Below, one piece after another: positions 18,271-25,895 of a stretch of DNA of 64,000 nucleotides (positions are counted from its first letter, which is position 1; each line of letters starts with the position of its first letter). The translations under genes and the position numbers were made by a program. Under the pieces are notes generated by a model. The model searched no databases. It was given only the letters and a program-made list of their open reading frames with translations, and was not told the DNA's origin. The DNA lies in assembly GCF_001628715.1 (NCBI RefSeq), contig NZ_CP011120.1:1953501-2017500 (forward strand), given 5' to 3'. The DNA is from Acetobacter oryzifermentans (GTDB lineage: Bacteria; Pseudomonadota; Alphaproteobacteria; Acetobacterales; Acetobacteraceae).

Positions 18271-20289
18271 CTACCCTGCAAGTTTGGCCGCGAGCCGTTC
18301 CATGCGGGTCATATTTTTCTTTGGTTCTGCGGTTTTGCTCTGTGCTGGCGTATCCGTTATCGCCATTTTCACGGGCTCTTCCGCAAAAGGATCCACCTCT
18401 TCCTGCACTGGCTCTGGTGCGGGTGGATGTTCTGTTGTTTCGGCATCCAGGGCATCGGCCCGTTTATTGAGTCTCAAGCCCATGTAGATCAGGCCACATA
18501 GGGCAGCGTAGCTATAAACCGCTATATCCAGCGCCTCATTCCGTCGCCCTGGCAGAAGCTCCCAAACACGCACGATTGTGCCATTTATGCTTTTACGCAC
18601 AGACCTCTCGGAAACCAGTTGTGCGAAATAGTTTACATCCCGGTCTGCCGGGAAATGCATATAGCCAGGCGCTGGTTGGCCCGGCTCTGGTTGGGGTAGA
18701 TGCAGGCGTGCCCGGATAACGTCTTTGGCAGCATTCACCCCAATAATGACCGGGCGAAAACTTGACTTGTTACGAGCGCTTGGCCGTTTGGTTGGCCATA
18801 CCGGAGATCTGGCACCCCCGCGCGCAGACTCGCCCTTGATCGCCCAAATGCGACGGCCTAGCCGAGCCCGGCAGAATTCATACACCCGCTGGGTGTGGTG
18901 GCCGCCTGAATCGATACATGCCGCCATAATGGTAAACGGCCTGCCATCTGCACGGTACCATGTGCGTTTCAGCACATCGTCCACCCGCGCCCATGTTTCG
19001 GGCATTTCGGGGTCTCCATCCACCACAATAACAGCGATAGACCAGCGTTCCTCGTTACGGCCCCAGCCGACAACCTCTATTTCGATACGATCGTCCTGCG
19101 TATCTGCACCGGCTGTCAGCACCACAACACCCGAAGGGATTTCGCCTGCCCATACCTCTACACGGGCTGCCAGTGACAGCTCATTCAGAGCGCCGTCCCC
19201 CTTGTCTTCGTAAGGCAAGCCAAGGGTTGTGTTGATGAATGTCTGGCGCCGAATTGGATCCCGATAAACATCCAGCCATTCTTCCACTAGCTTCGCCCAT
19301 GTGGCATTTGGAGAAAGGGAATATCCTGTCCAAATGTGGAAAGAGGCATGCCCTTTGAACGGCTTGGAAGCTATCCATTCCCCTTTCGCCACCATGTCGG
19401 CCTTTTCGGCCTCTGTGATGATGCAGCCGTTATGCCGGCACACGTAATAAGCTGTTTCCGGTAACGGCTTTCCGTTCTCGTCACAGTCCCATTTTATGCC
19501 ATATGGGGTTTCCTTTTCGCCCCATTCCAGAACCTGCATATCTCCACAATGCGGACATGGAACATGAAACTGGCGGCAGTCGCCTTCCTCATAGAGTTTT
19601 TCTATTCGGCTCAGGCCGGCAACCGTAGGTGTGGATCCTGCGATGATTTTGCGGTTCCAAAATGTCTCCGAGCGTTTTGAGCCAAGAGAAATTTGATCAC
19701 CCTCAGATCCAGCGCCGCCAACCGGATAACCGTCTACCTCATCAAAAATAACGATACGCACGGTAATACGGCGGAAACCACCCGGAGAGTTTGCCCCCAC
19801 CAGTTTGAGAGATGAGCCATTCCGCATTGTCTTGGACAGCAGAGTGTTCTCGCCACTTTTGGCTTTGGTATCCGGAGCAATGGCCGCCAGCACAGGAGTA
19901 TCCCTGAGCATGGGAGCTATTTCCGTTTTACTGTAATCCTCGGCATCAGTTTCGCGAGGCTGCACAACCAGAATGGGGCATGGATCCTGCTGCAGAAAAT
20001 ATCCTACCGCGTTATCTACAATCTTTGTGTAGCCAACACGTGCGGACTTCATCACGGACACTTTTTCTACGGTATCATCCGTAATCGCATCCATGATTCC
20101 GATCTGATAGACGTAGGCTTCAAATCGCCCAGTCTGCGCACTGGTCTCCCGAGAGAGCACTGCATATTCGGCTGACCATTGGCTCAACGTCAGCCGTGGT
20201 GGGGGTTTTAGGTTCTCAAGCTGCGCTCGGTCTAGGAGCTTGAGGAAAAAATTATACCCCTCTGGATAATCCGTCTGTGGGATCTGCAT
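18271..20289 (-). CDS. Terminase large subunit (lambda gpA family)
   Basis: A 672-residue gpA-type terminase. The ATPase domain carries the variant Walker A box MKSARVGYTK near residue 82 and Walker B VRIVIFDEVDGYP. A zinc-binding patch (CPHCGDMQ and a later CRHNGC) follows. The nuclease region shows TAGADTQDDRIEIEVVGWG with acidic metal ligands. It packages DNA and cuts at cos or pac. Its start overlaps the TerS gene by 38 bases. Confidence 0.95.
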   Translation of the reverse strand: MQIPQTDYPEGYNFFLKLLDRAQLENLKPPPRLTLSQWSAEYAVLSRETSAQTGRFEAYVYQIGIMDAITDDTVEKVSVMKSARVGYTKIVDNAVGYFLQQDPCPILVVQPRETDAEDYSKTEIAPMLRDTPVLAAIAPDTKAKSGENTLLSKTMRNGSSLKLVGANSPGGFRRITVRIVIFDEVDGYPVGGAGSEGDQISLGSKRSETFWNRKIIAGSTPTVAGLSRIEKLYEEGDCRQFHVPCPHCGDMQVLEWGEKETPYGIKWDCDENGKPLPETAYYVCRHNGCIITEAEKADMVAKGEWIASKPFKGHASFHIWTGYSLSPNATWAKLVEEWLDVYRDPIRRQTFINTTLGLPYEDKGDGALNELSLAARVEVWAGEIPSGVVVLTAGADTQDDRIEIEVVGWGRNEERWSIAVIVVDGDPEMPETWARVDDVLKRTWYRADGRPFTIMAACIDSGGHHTQRVYEFCRARLGRRIWAIKGESARGGARSPVWPTKRPSARNKSSFRPVIIGVNAAKDVIRARLHLPQPEPGQPAPGYMHFPADRDVNYFAQLVSERSVRKSINGTIVRVWELLPGRRNEALDIAVYSYAALCGLIYMGLRLNKRADALDAETTEHPPAPEPVQEEVDPFAEEPVKMAITDTPAQSKTAEPKKNMTRMERLAAKLAG

Positions 20290-20776
20290 CCAGCGTCAGT
20301 TCCTCTAAGGCACGAAATATCAGTTTCTCCAGACGGTCCCGCAGTTCCCGCGGCGTTTTGCACCGCGCCAATGTAGGGGCTTGCTCAGCAGGGATGGCCA
20401 GGAGTTTAGTTCTAACTGTGGCAAACTTTACCCCCACAGCTTTGGCAATCAAGTCGGCATCTACAACACGCCCAGATTTTTGATCATATTCCAACTTGCG
20501 TTGCAGAGCTTTGTAATTCTGCTCAACCCGAAACGCTGTTGCCGTGGGCATGAGCCCTTTTGCCAACAGATCAGCAGCTTCTCCTTCTGCAACCCCGGTT
20601 GCATCCGGTTGCAGGTTTGGTTGCACCCCTGAACGGGTTGTCATCCATTCTTCAAAAGAAGCCAGGATTACGCGACCGCCGTCTGATTTAATCTTGCCGG
20701 CATCAATATTTTTTTTGATAGCGGGACGGCTAATGCCAGCGCGGCGCGCTGCCTCGCTCTGGCTGATCGTCGTCAC
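20252..20776 (-). CDS. Terminase small subunit (Nu1-like)
   Basis: A 174-residue protein with an N-terminal winged helix (ISQSEAARRAGISRPAIKKN, then IDAGKIKSDGGRV) like lambda Nu1, which binds cosB. The C-terminal half is helical and includes TRDRLEKL-like sequence, expected to contact TerL. Position directly upstream of TerL with an overlap supports the call. Upstream, 20777-20921 holds no gene and could contain the packaging site. Confidence 0.85.
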   Translation of the reverse strand: MTTISQSEAARRAGISRPAIKKNIDAGKIKSDGGRVILASFEEWMTTRSGVQPNLQPDATGVAEGEAADLLAKGLMPTATAFRVEQNYKALQRKLEYDQKSGRVVDADLIAKAVGVKFATVRTKLLAIPAEQAPTLARCKTPRELRDRLEKLIFRALEELTLDADPTDGLSRGV

Positions 20777-20921
20777 TATCTCACCTGCAACTGCAACCTA
20801 AAAAAATTACCATATCTAGGGAACAAACGGGCTGGCGCAATCCCCGCGTTTCAAGGGGGCCAGGAAGGACCCAAGCCCCTAGGGGAGGGGGCACCATCCA
20901 AACGCATAGCAGCCATGCGCT

Positions 20922-21578
20922 TCATCGCGCCGTCCTCACGGCCCTCTGGATGGCGTCTGCCAATGCCTGACCCCCTCGGGTAGCGACGATCTCCATGCCC
21001 CTCTCCGCAAAGCCTAGGCGTTTATTGACTGGCCTGTTGGGAGCAAAGCGAAGAAGCAGCCGCCGCCTATGTTTTTCAGCCCCCTGCCCAGATCCTGCTT
21101 TACCCCGACGTTTGCGTTTCGGCTCCGGCAACCGTTGCCAGACCAGACCACGTGCCTTGTCAATATATACGTCAGTGCGAGCACTCAGGAGCGCCATAAC
21201 GCGCTTGAGTGTAGCTCGTGGTATCTGCCCATATGGATCGCGCTTGATATCAACCGGCACAAACAGGTTACCCTGGTTGCCGTTGGTTGCATGCTCTCCG
21301 CCTGTCTCATACGGTTGCAGGTATCGTTCCTGAGCAGGTCGCAATGAGACAACTGCTGTCAGATCGCTTTTGGTCGCCTTCTTTTCAACCTGCGTTGCAC
21401 GCAACGTAAACGGGCGCGGATGTTCGAAAATCTTGCTGAATGCATCGTTCTCACCGCGCATGATCTGAAATGCCAGATCATTCAATGCAGAGGCCTGCGC
21501 GAATGGGATTTGCTTTTGCATGTCTGATAATGCGCGCTGGGCTTCTGATGTATCCAGCTTGATATCAATATCAGCCAA
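20922..21578 (-). CDS. Minor tail protein Z-like phage protein
   Basis: A 218-residue protein starting DIDIKLDTSEAQRALSDMQK, followed by LNDLAFQIMRGE and RPFTLRATQVEKKATKSD. This arrangement is typical of the minor tail protein Z-like family. The middle is basic (PKRKRRGKAGSGQGAEKHRR) and suggests nucleic acid or phosphate contact. It lies before the terminase genes rather than among the tail genes, which is unusual. Function is inferred from the family only. Confidence 0.55.
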   Translation of the reverse strand: MADIDIKLDTSEAQRALSDMQKQIPFAQASALNDLAFQIMRGENDAFSKIFEHPRPFTLRATQVEKKATKSDLTAVVSLRPAQERYLQPYETGGEHATNGNQGNLFVPVDIKRDPYGQIPRATLKRVMALLSARTDVYIDKARGLVWQRLPEPKRKRRGKAGSGQGAEKHRRRLLLRFAPNRPVNKRLGFAERGMEIVATRGGQALADAIQRAVRTAR

Positions 21579-21586
21579 TTGGCAGC

Positions 21587-21814
21587 TTATCCATTACGCA
21601 CAGCAAAGGCATGCGCAGAGCATTCCTGAGCACGCTGTTTAGCCCACACCCGAATACCAGGAAAACGTGCACGAGATGCCAGGCGCTCATAATGATCTGC
21701 TGCCCGTGCCCACACACTGTAATCAGATGTCATTTTGGTGCCGCGCGCAGGGCCATGCTTTTGTGGTCGCCGTGCGCCAACAGCCCCAGAATGGTTCATT
21801 TTTTTACGTCGCAT
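21587..21814 (-). CDS. Small basic phage protein, unknown
   Basis: A 75-residue protein rich in Arg, Lys and Ala, with YSVWARAADHYERLASRARF. It starts inside the end of the upstream gene (19-base overlap) and ends 8 bases before the next gene. No family is recognised. The second Met (MNHSG) could be the true start. Confidence 0.5.
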   Translation of the reverse strand: MRRKKMNHSGAVGARRPQKHGPARGTKMTSDYSVWARAADHYERLASRARFPGIRVWAKQRAQECSAHAFAVRNG

Positions 21815-21993
21815 GACATCCCCGATTTTATGATGATGGATTGCAGCCGCCGTATTTCACGGTGCTGCTCTTCTAACTGGCGAGATTTACGGCCCATTTC
21901 CCGGCGAAGTTTGAAATTCTCACGCCGCGCAGAAAGCACATCTGTCAGCCAGCGCTTCACGCCTTTGCCAGATCCAGCGATAACATTTGCCAA
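21796..21993 (-). CDS. Small coiled-coil phage protein, unknown
   Basis: A 65-residue protein whose middle (LRREMGRKSRQLEEQHREIR) is a strong amphipathic helix likely to form a coiled coil. It overlaps the end of the DUF3164 gene by 37 bases and the start of the next gene by 19. No function can be assigned. Confidence 0.5.
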   Translation of the reverse strand: MANVIAGSGKGVKRWLTDVLSARRENFKLRREMGRKSRQLEEQHREIRRLQSIIIKSGMSCDVKK

Positions 21994-22589
21994 GACTGCT
22001 CCGGCGTTTCCCGAACATGAAGCCGCAGATACGCTTTGGTGCTGTCGATACGAATGCTGTCAGCAATCGCGTCCATGGCCTGCTTCCACTGTGGCTCGTC
22101 TATATTATGCCGGCGAAGACCAAGGATTTTCGTGACGGAAAGTTTGCCTTCTTTCCCCACATCGAACGCTTCCATCACAATGGTTTTTAGGTTCGCGTTC
22201 GCGCCCTCAGCCCACTCCTCAAAAAGCTCGTCTAGCAAACTCTTGGCAACCTGCAGTTCAGGGCCAAAGGAAATGTTCTCACCCATACAAACAGACACGC
22301 GCAACCGGCCATCGTAGCTGCTCAGCGTCGTATTGCCTTTCGGTCCACCAAGCTTGGCATGATATTTTTCATGCAGCAGAGATTGCAGCGCAGAAACCTC
22401 ACTGAAACCGCGCTTCTTGAATTCTGCCAACTCTCTCGCCAGAAGATTCGCTTGCGCATGAATGGCGCGAACCAGCTCATCTTCCAGAAGATTTTGCGGC
22501 TTTACCTGCGCAAATGGAACCAGACGCCCGTAAGCATCTTTCATGTAGCCCTCGGGCACATCGTCCACGGGCTGGGGTGTGTCTGTCAT
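21957..22589 (-). CDS. DUF3164 family protein
   Basis: A 210-residue protein matching DUF3164, a family common in Mu-like transposable phages. It has PEGYMKDAYGRLVPFAQVKP at the start, LGGPKGNTTLSSYDGRLRVS, FGPELQVAKSLLDELFEEW, then FDVGKEGKLSVTKILGLRRH and QAMDAIADSI. The start at 22589 (MTDTPQ) is chosen because family similarity begins there and the upstream frame is inside the recombinase gene. It follows that gene by 4 bases. The family's biochemical role is not known to me. Confidence 0.85.
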   Translation of the reverse strand: MTDTPQPVDDVPEGYMKDAYGRLVPFAQVKPQNLLEDELVRAIHAQANLLARELAEFKKRGFSEVSALQSLLHEKYHAKLGGPKGNTTLSSYDGRLRVSVCMGENISFGPELQVAKSLLDELFEEWAEGANANLKTIVMEAFDVGKEGKLSVTKILGLRRHNIDEPQWKQAMDAIADSIRIDSTKAYLRLHVRETPEQSWQMLSLDLAKA

Positions 22590-22593
22590 GATG

Positions 22594-23469
22594 TCAGTCC
22601 AGATATTTTGCAGAGCCGTCACCCTCACGCACATGAGAGTAACGTGTGGTTGTGGCGAGAGAGGCATGCCCCAGCGTGGCGCAAACCACATGGGCAGGCG
22701 CATTGTTGTCCAATGCGTGCGATGCGTGGGCGTGCCGGAGCCAATGCGCTGAGACACGCGATGACAATCCGGCACGCCGTGCTGCCCGCTTCACGACACG
22801 ATGCGCCGCATCTTTCGAAAGCGAGCAGCCATCATGGCCGGGGATAACAGGCGCATCTGGCCCGCTATCAACCCTGAGCGCCATAAGCTCCTTGAACAGT
22901 TTGGCAGGCACCTGCACAGGTCGCGTCTTGTTTCCCTTACCGAAAACGGAAGCAACTGCGCCCTGCTGGCGGCGCGTCAGATCTCGCCAACGCAAAGCGC
23001 AGGCCTCCGAAATGCGCAGCCCCATACGGTACAGCACATTCAGCAGCGCCCGCTTGCGTGGCTCTTCTTCACCGTCAATCAGCGCAATCACCTGCTCACG
23101 GGTGAGAATGCGCTCATGCAGCGTGTCTCTCCCTCGCGCTATGCGAAATGCAGATCCTGCATCATGAGAAAGAACGCCCGTCCCCGCGCCGTAGGAAAGC
23201 AGAGATTTAACGGCTGATAGCTTTCTTCTGCGCGTGGCATCGGAAGCATTGCCCATGCTGTCAAACCACGCCTGTAGATCTGGCAACACAATCTCGTTCA
23301 GTGATTTCCCGGCAAATGCCAGCAGGTCGCGCACGTCTCTCTCGTATGCGCGGCGCGTGTTCTCGCCACGGTTATGCAGCCACGTCCGGATGCACAGTTC
23401 ATCGGCAGAAACTGGGGCGGACTTCACCGCCTCTGGCGCGGGTGATCGGTTACGATCTCCGCTAACCAT
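22594..23469 (-). CDS. Xer/Cre-like tyrosine recombinase
   Basis: A 291-residue tyrosine recombinase. An N-terminal SAM-like domain (residues 20-95) is followed by a catalytic domain with a complete set: Arg-152 (RMGLRISEA), Lys-178 (VFGKGNKTRP), His-242 and Arg-245 (HWLRHAHASH), His-268 (LGHASLATTT) and Tyr-277 (TRYSH). It resembles XerC/XerD more than phage integrases and lacks an arm-binding domain. It is separate from the P4-type integrase at 34783-36015. Upstream lies a 28-bp inverted repeat with dif-like 11-6-11 geometry. It probably resolves multimers or controls a second recombination event. Confidence 0.93.
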   Translation of the reverse strand: MVSGDRNRSPAPEAVKSAPVSADELCIRTWLHNRGENTRRAYERDVRDLLAFAGKSLNEIVLPDLQAWFDSMGNASDATRRRKLSAVKSLLSYGAGTGVLSHDAGSAFRIARGRDTLHERILTREQVIALIDGEEEPRKRALLNVLYRMGLRISEACALRWRDLTRRQQGAVASVFGKGNKTRPVQVPAKLFKELMALRVDSGPDAPVIPGHDGCSLSKDAAHRVVKRAARRAGLSSRVSAHWLRHAHASHALDNNAPAHVVCATLGHASLATTTRYSHVREGDGSAKYLD

Positions 23470-23511
23470 TTGTTTTCCCTACATTATGTGGTGTTTTTCA
23501 CCCCATTAAAT

Positions 23512-23617
23512 CCGCAAGATAACTACACTTATCTTGCGGGTTTTAGGGGTGCTGTACGACTTATCTTGCGGGTGCCCAATACTGGGGTGCCAGATAAGTC
23601 AGCATTATCATTGCGGG
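23512..23617. repeat. dif-like inverted repeats upstream of the recombinase
   Basis: At 23512-23539 there are two perfect 11-bp arms, CCGCAAGATAA and TTATCTTGCGG, separated by the 6-bp centre CTACAC. The right arm recurs at 23561-23571. A looser pair lies at 23587-23616 (GTGCCAGATAA, 7 bases, then TTATCATTGCGG). The 11-6-11 layout with ATAA and TTAT facing the centre is that of Xer recombination sites. They could instead be operators for the recombinase gene that starts at 23469. Confidence 0.7.
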
Positions 23618-24025
23618 TTAATCAGACGGCGCACCGCCAATTTTCCTCCCGCAACCACCCCACTTTGGGGGCCTCCAGCCGGAGCGAACTGTGCCCGCAG
23701 GAATTTGTTCGCCTGTCTGGAGCATCATCTCCCGTTGCACCGCAATTTCCACACGCAGCACATCCGCTTCGGCTGCCGGGCCAATGTCAGCAGCCATATG
23801 GCGCAATGCACTTTGCGCCACATGGGCAACACGCGCCGCGCGTGCGATGCGATTGCGCAACAGCAAACTACTACTGCCCAGATCAACATCACTGCGATGA
23901 TACGGAGGATTGGTGCTGATCAACTGGACAACAATGCATTCAGGCCCATCAACACCTAAAACCAGAACCGGCTTTTTCCCGCGCAGCACAATAGAGCCCC
24001 GGCAGATACTCCGCCGCTTGGCCAT
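23618..24025 (-). CDS. PemK/MazF-like small protein
   Basis: A 135-residue protein. The N-terminal part, CRGSIVLRGKKPVLVLGVDG followed by ECIVVQLIST, has the strand pattern of PemK/MazF-type endoribonucleases. SLLLRNRIARAARVAHVAQS plus a helix with AEADVLRVEIAV matches the C-terminal half of that fold. The start at 24025 (MAKRRS) is the first Met giving this pattern. No antitoxin gene is paired with it, so it may be a divergent, non-toxic member. The fold call is tentative. Confidence 0.5.
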   Translation of the reverse strand: MAKRRSICRGSIVLRGKKPVLVLGVDGPECIVVQLISTNPPYHRSDVDLGSSSLLLRNRIARAARVAHVAQSALRHMAADIGPAAEADVLRVEIAVQREMMLQTGEQIPAGTVRSGWRPPKWGGCGRKIGGAPSD

Positions 24026-24052
24026 ATGTATGCTCGTATTGTATTCGGAAAT

Positions 24053-24084
24053 AAAAAAAGCCGTGGCCCGGATGGGCACACGAC
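24053..24084 (-). terminator. Leader terminator before the late genes
   Basis: On the minus strand, GTCGTGTGCCC, loop ATCC, then GGGCCACGGC form a GC-rich hairpin with one mismatch, directly followed by seven T. It lies about 10 bases after the expected start of the promoter at 24100-24129 and ahead of the PemK-like gene, so transcripts would stop early unless antiterminated. Confidence 0.75.
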
Positions 24085-24099
24085 TTCGAAGAGGATACC

Positions 24100-24129
24100 A
24101 GAATAGGAAGATTATTTGTGGACAGTCAA
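24100..24129 (-). promoter_or_regulatory. Strong leftward promoter, possible late promoter
   Basis: Minus strand: -35 TTGACT (24129-24124), 18-bp spacer, -10 TATTCT (24105-24100). Just upstream lies a dyad, GATAATT and AATTATC (24130-24136 and 24147-24153), that may bind a regulator. It follows the gene at 24162-24884 and precedes a terminator, the layout of lambda Q-PR'-tR'. Confidence 0.7.
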
Positions 24130-24161
24130 GATAATTCTAAAAAATCAATTATCGGTTTTTT

Positions 24162-24884
24162 TTAACCTATTTTGTTGAACCACATTTTCCCAGGCATATC
24201 TGCATACACATCTGCCAACTGCCCTAGCAGCAATTCAATAGCACCAGAGATCTGCCGCCGATCACGCTTACGCTGCCCTGCAACCTGCGAAATGCTCATA
24301 TGGTCGATAAGGAAGCTATAAAGAAAATCTTCTGAACGTTTCCCCAGACATTTCACCACATATCGGCACCGATCAGCAGCAGCAATGCGGGATAAAAGTG
24401 CATATTCAGGATCAGGATTTCCTCCCTTGCTAGAGGCTTCCGGATCCTTGGCACCCATGATTCCCGTTTCATAATCCCGCGCCCACATTTGGGCTGCCGT
24501 TACCTCAGCGTCACCAATTACGCCATTGGTATGCAGTTTGTTTAACAGCCCGCATGAGCTGGCAACCTCGACTGCCGGTTTTCCTTTCTCTTCCAGCCAG
24601 ATGGTTGCAACGTCACCACGCTGCTGGCGTTCCGGAAGAACTTCACCTGATAGGCCTGAATGCAATGTAAGTTTTTCAAGTGCATCAACATGTTCATCAT
24701 CACTAACGTGACGGAATAGTTTGCATTCTCGCAGTGGAAAGGATTTCTCGCCTAATCCAATACCAAATACACGCATGCCATCATTATAAGCGTACTGGAA
24801 ATGAAAGGCATTTGTCTTCCCTTCCCGATATGTAATCCAATCTCCTGCCCGAAACTGAATGTCGGGTCCCCTTTTTTTTGTCAC
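24162..24884 (-). CDS. Candidate late-gene regulator/antiterminator
   Basis: A 240-residue protein with no confident family match. The N-terminal half is beta-rich (FRAGDWITYREGKTNAFHFQ). The C-terminal 70 residues are helical, with SEDFLYSFLIDHMSISQVAG and KRDRRQISGAIELLLGQLAD, resembling the helix-turn-helix end of phage regulators such as ArpU or DUF6456 proteins. It lies just before a promoter-terminator pair ahead of the late genes, the place of lambda Q. A regulatory role is inferred from this arrangement. Confidence 0.5.
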   Translation of the reverse strand: MTKKRGPDIQFRAGDWITYREGKTNAFHFQYAYNDGMRVFGIGLGEKSFPLRECKLFRHVSDDEHVDALEKLTLHSGLSGEVLPERQQRGDVATIWLEEKGKPAVEVASSCGLLNKLHTNGVIGDAEVTAAQMWARDYETGIMGAKDPEASSKGGNPDPEYALLSRIAAADRCRYVVKCLGKRSEDFLYSFLIDHMSISQVAGQRKRDRRQISGAIELLLGQLADVYADMPGKMWFNKIG

Positions 24885-25102
24885 GTTGCTGCCCTGCCTA
24901 TTCTGGTGTACCGTCCTCGGGCATCACGTGGTTGTTCGTATGCAGCTAAACGGCGTTGCAGAGTGGTGATTTCGAGTTCAGCCTCTGCGCGCCGTTTTTG
25001 TTCCTGAGCCAGATTGGCCCGTAGCTTTTCCATTGTATCAATCGGGTTTGGCTTGCCTTCGGCCTTCAACCGCAGGTTTCTCAAAAGTTGCGTAAAACTC
25101 AT
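24881..25102 (-). CDS. Small coiled-coil phage protein
   Basis: A 73-residue protein. The middle, ANLAQEQKRRAEAELEITTL, is a clear coiled-coil helix, and the end (RDARGRYTRIG) is basic. The start at 25102 (MSFTQLL) is preferred over an upstream Met inside the neighbouring gene. It overlaps the next gene by 4 bases. No function is recognised. Confidence 0.55.
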   Translation of the reverse strand: MSFTQLLRNLRLKAEGKPNPIDTMEKLRANLAQEQKRRAEAELEITTLQRRLAAYEQPRDARGRYTRIGRAAT

Positions 25103-25335
25103 GGCCACTGCTTCCACTTTTTCTTGGCCCGCTCTTGCATGCGGCCAAGTGAAAGCAGGCTACTGCACAGCAAACACACACCCAAAAATTGGATCATGGA
25201 AAAGATTAGTCCATACCAGCAGGAAGCCCCCCTTGCTTGAGCAGTCACAGATCCCAGAAGAAAGAAATTATTAAGGAATAATCCTGCCCCAACGCCAAAC
25301 AATGGGAGAACCCATTTCAGATTTTTCCTATTCAT
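25099..25335 (-). CDS. Small two-helix membrane protein
   Basis: A 78-residue protein with two hydrophobic segments, roughly residues 8-30 (WVLPLFGVGAGLFLNNFFLL) and 40-62 (YGLIFSMIQFLGVCLLCSSL), and a basic C-terminus (RMQERAKKKWKQW). It overlaps both neighbours by 4 bases. It lies among replication and modification genes, not near lysis genes, so calling it a holin is not justified. Confidence 0.55.
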   Translation of the reverse strand: MNRKNLKWVLPLFGVGAGLFLNNFFLLGSVTAQARGASCWYGLIFSMIQFLGVCLLCSSLLSLGRMQERAKKKWKQWP

Positions 25336-25895
25336 GCTGATATCTCACCAACTTTAGGCAGGAACTTCACAACAGGGTCGCCTTTCCACCCGTGCTCAAA
25401 AACAAACCATGCGTAAGCAATGGCGCCACCCTTTGCAGGGATGTCTGTTCCACCCGGCGGCATGGAAATGCGTTTGCTGGACACCCACACACGCGCCAAT
25501 GGCACATGCGGGAACCATTCCCCACGCTGAATGCCTTCCAGAAAGGCAAGGCGCAGCAGCACGCACACCCGGTCTTTCGTCTCATCCAAGCAAGCCATGA
25601 TAAACTCCTGAGCCACTCCATACGGGGGATTGCTGACAACGCTGGTTGGCCTGAGAGCGTGTAATGATTGTTCATAATTCATGCGCGGATACATACCGTC
25701 TGCGCGGTCTCGTATATCTGCGCCCATAGCCTCAATTTCATTGCTGCACAGGGATTGAACTATGTTTCCGCCACCGCAGCACGGATCCAACACAGTTCCC
25801 ACAAATGGGCGCTCCCCTTTCACCAAGGCATGCACGCACCAAGCAGGCTCAACATACCAATCATCCGTGTGTCGCTCATAACCAGAGTGCCTCAT
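25332..25895 (-). CDS. Phage DNA adenine methyltransferase
   Basis: A 187-residue class I methyltransferase. The SAM-binding motif is LDPCCGGGNIVQSL near residue 36, and the catalytic motif is SNPPYG near residue 88, the N-P-P-Y signature of N6-adenine or N4-cytosine enzymes. No separate target recognition domain is visible, as in many short phage enzymes. No restriction enzyme is encoded nearby, so it probably protects phage DNA from host restriction or marks it. It overlaps the replication gene by 4 bases. Confidence 0.88.
   Translation of the reverse strand: MRHSGYERHTDDWYVEPAWCVHALVKGERPFVGTVLDPCCGGGNIVQSLCSNEIEAMGADIRDRADGMYPRMNYEQSLHALRPTSVVSNPPYGVAQEFIMACLDETKDRVCVLLRLAFLEGIQRGEWFPHVPLARVWVSSKRISMPPGGTDIPAKGGAIAYAWFVFEHGWKGDPVVKFLPKVGEISA

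Noticed and set aside
23512..23617. CRISPR array
   Set aside because: Repeats are short, partly inverted and unevenly spaced, and no cas gene is present.
25099..25335. Holin
   Set aside because: It has two membrane helices and a basic tail, but lies in the replication operon with no endolysin nearby.
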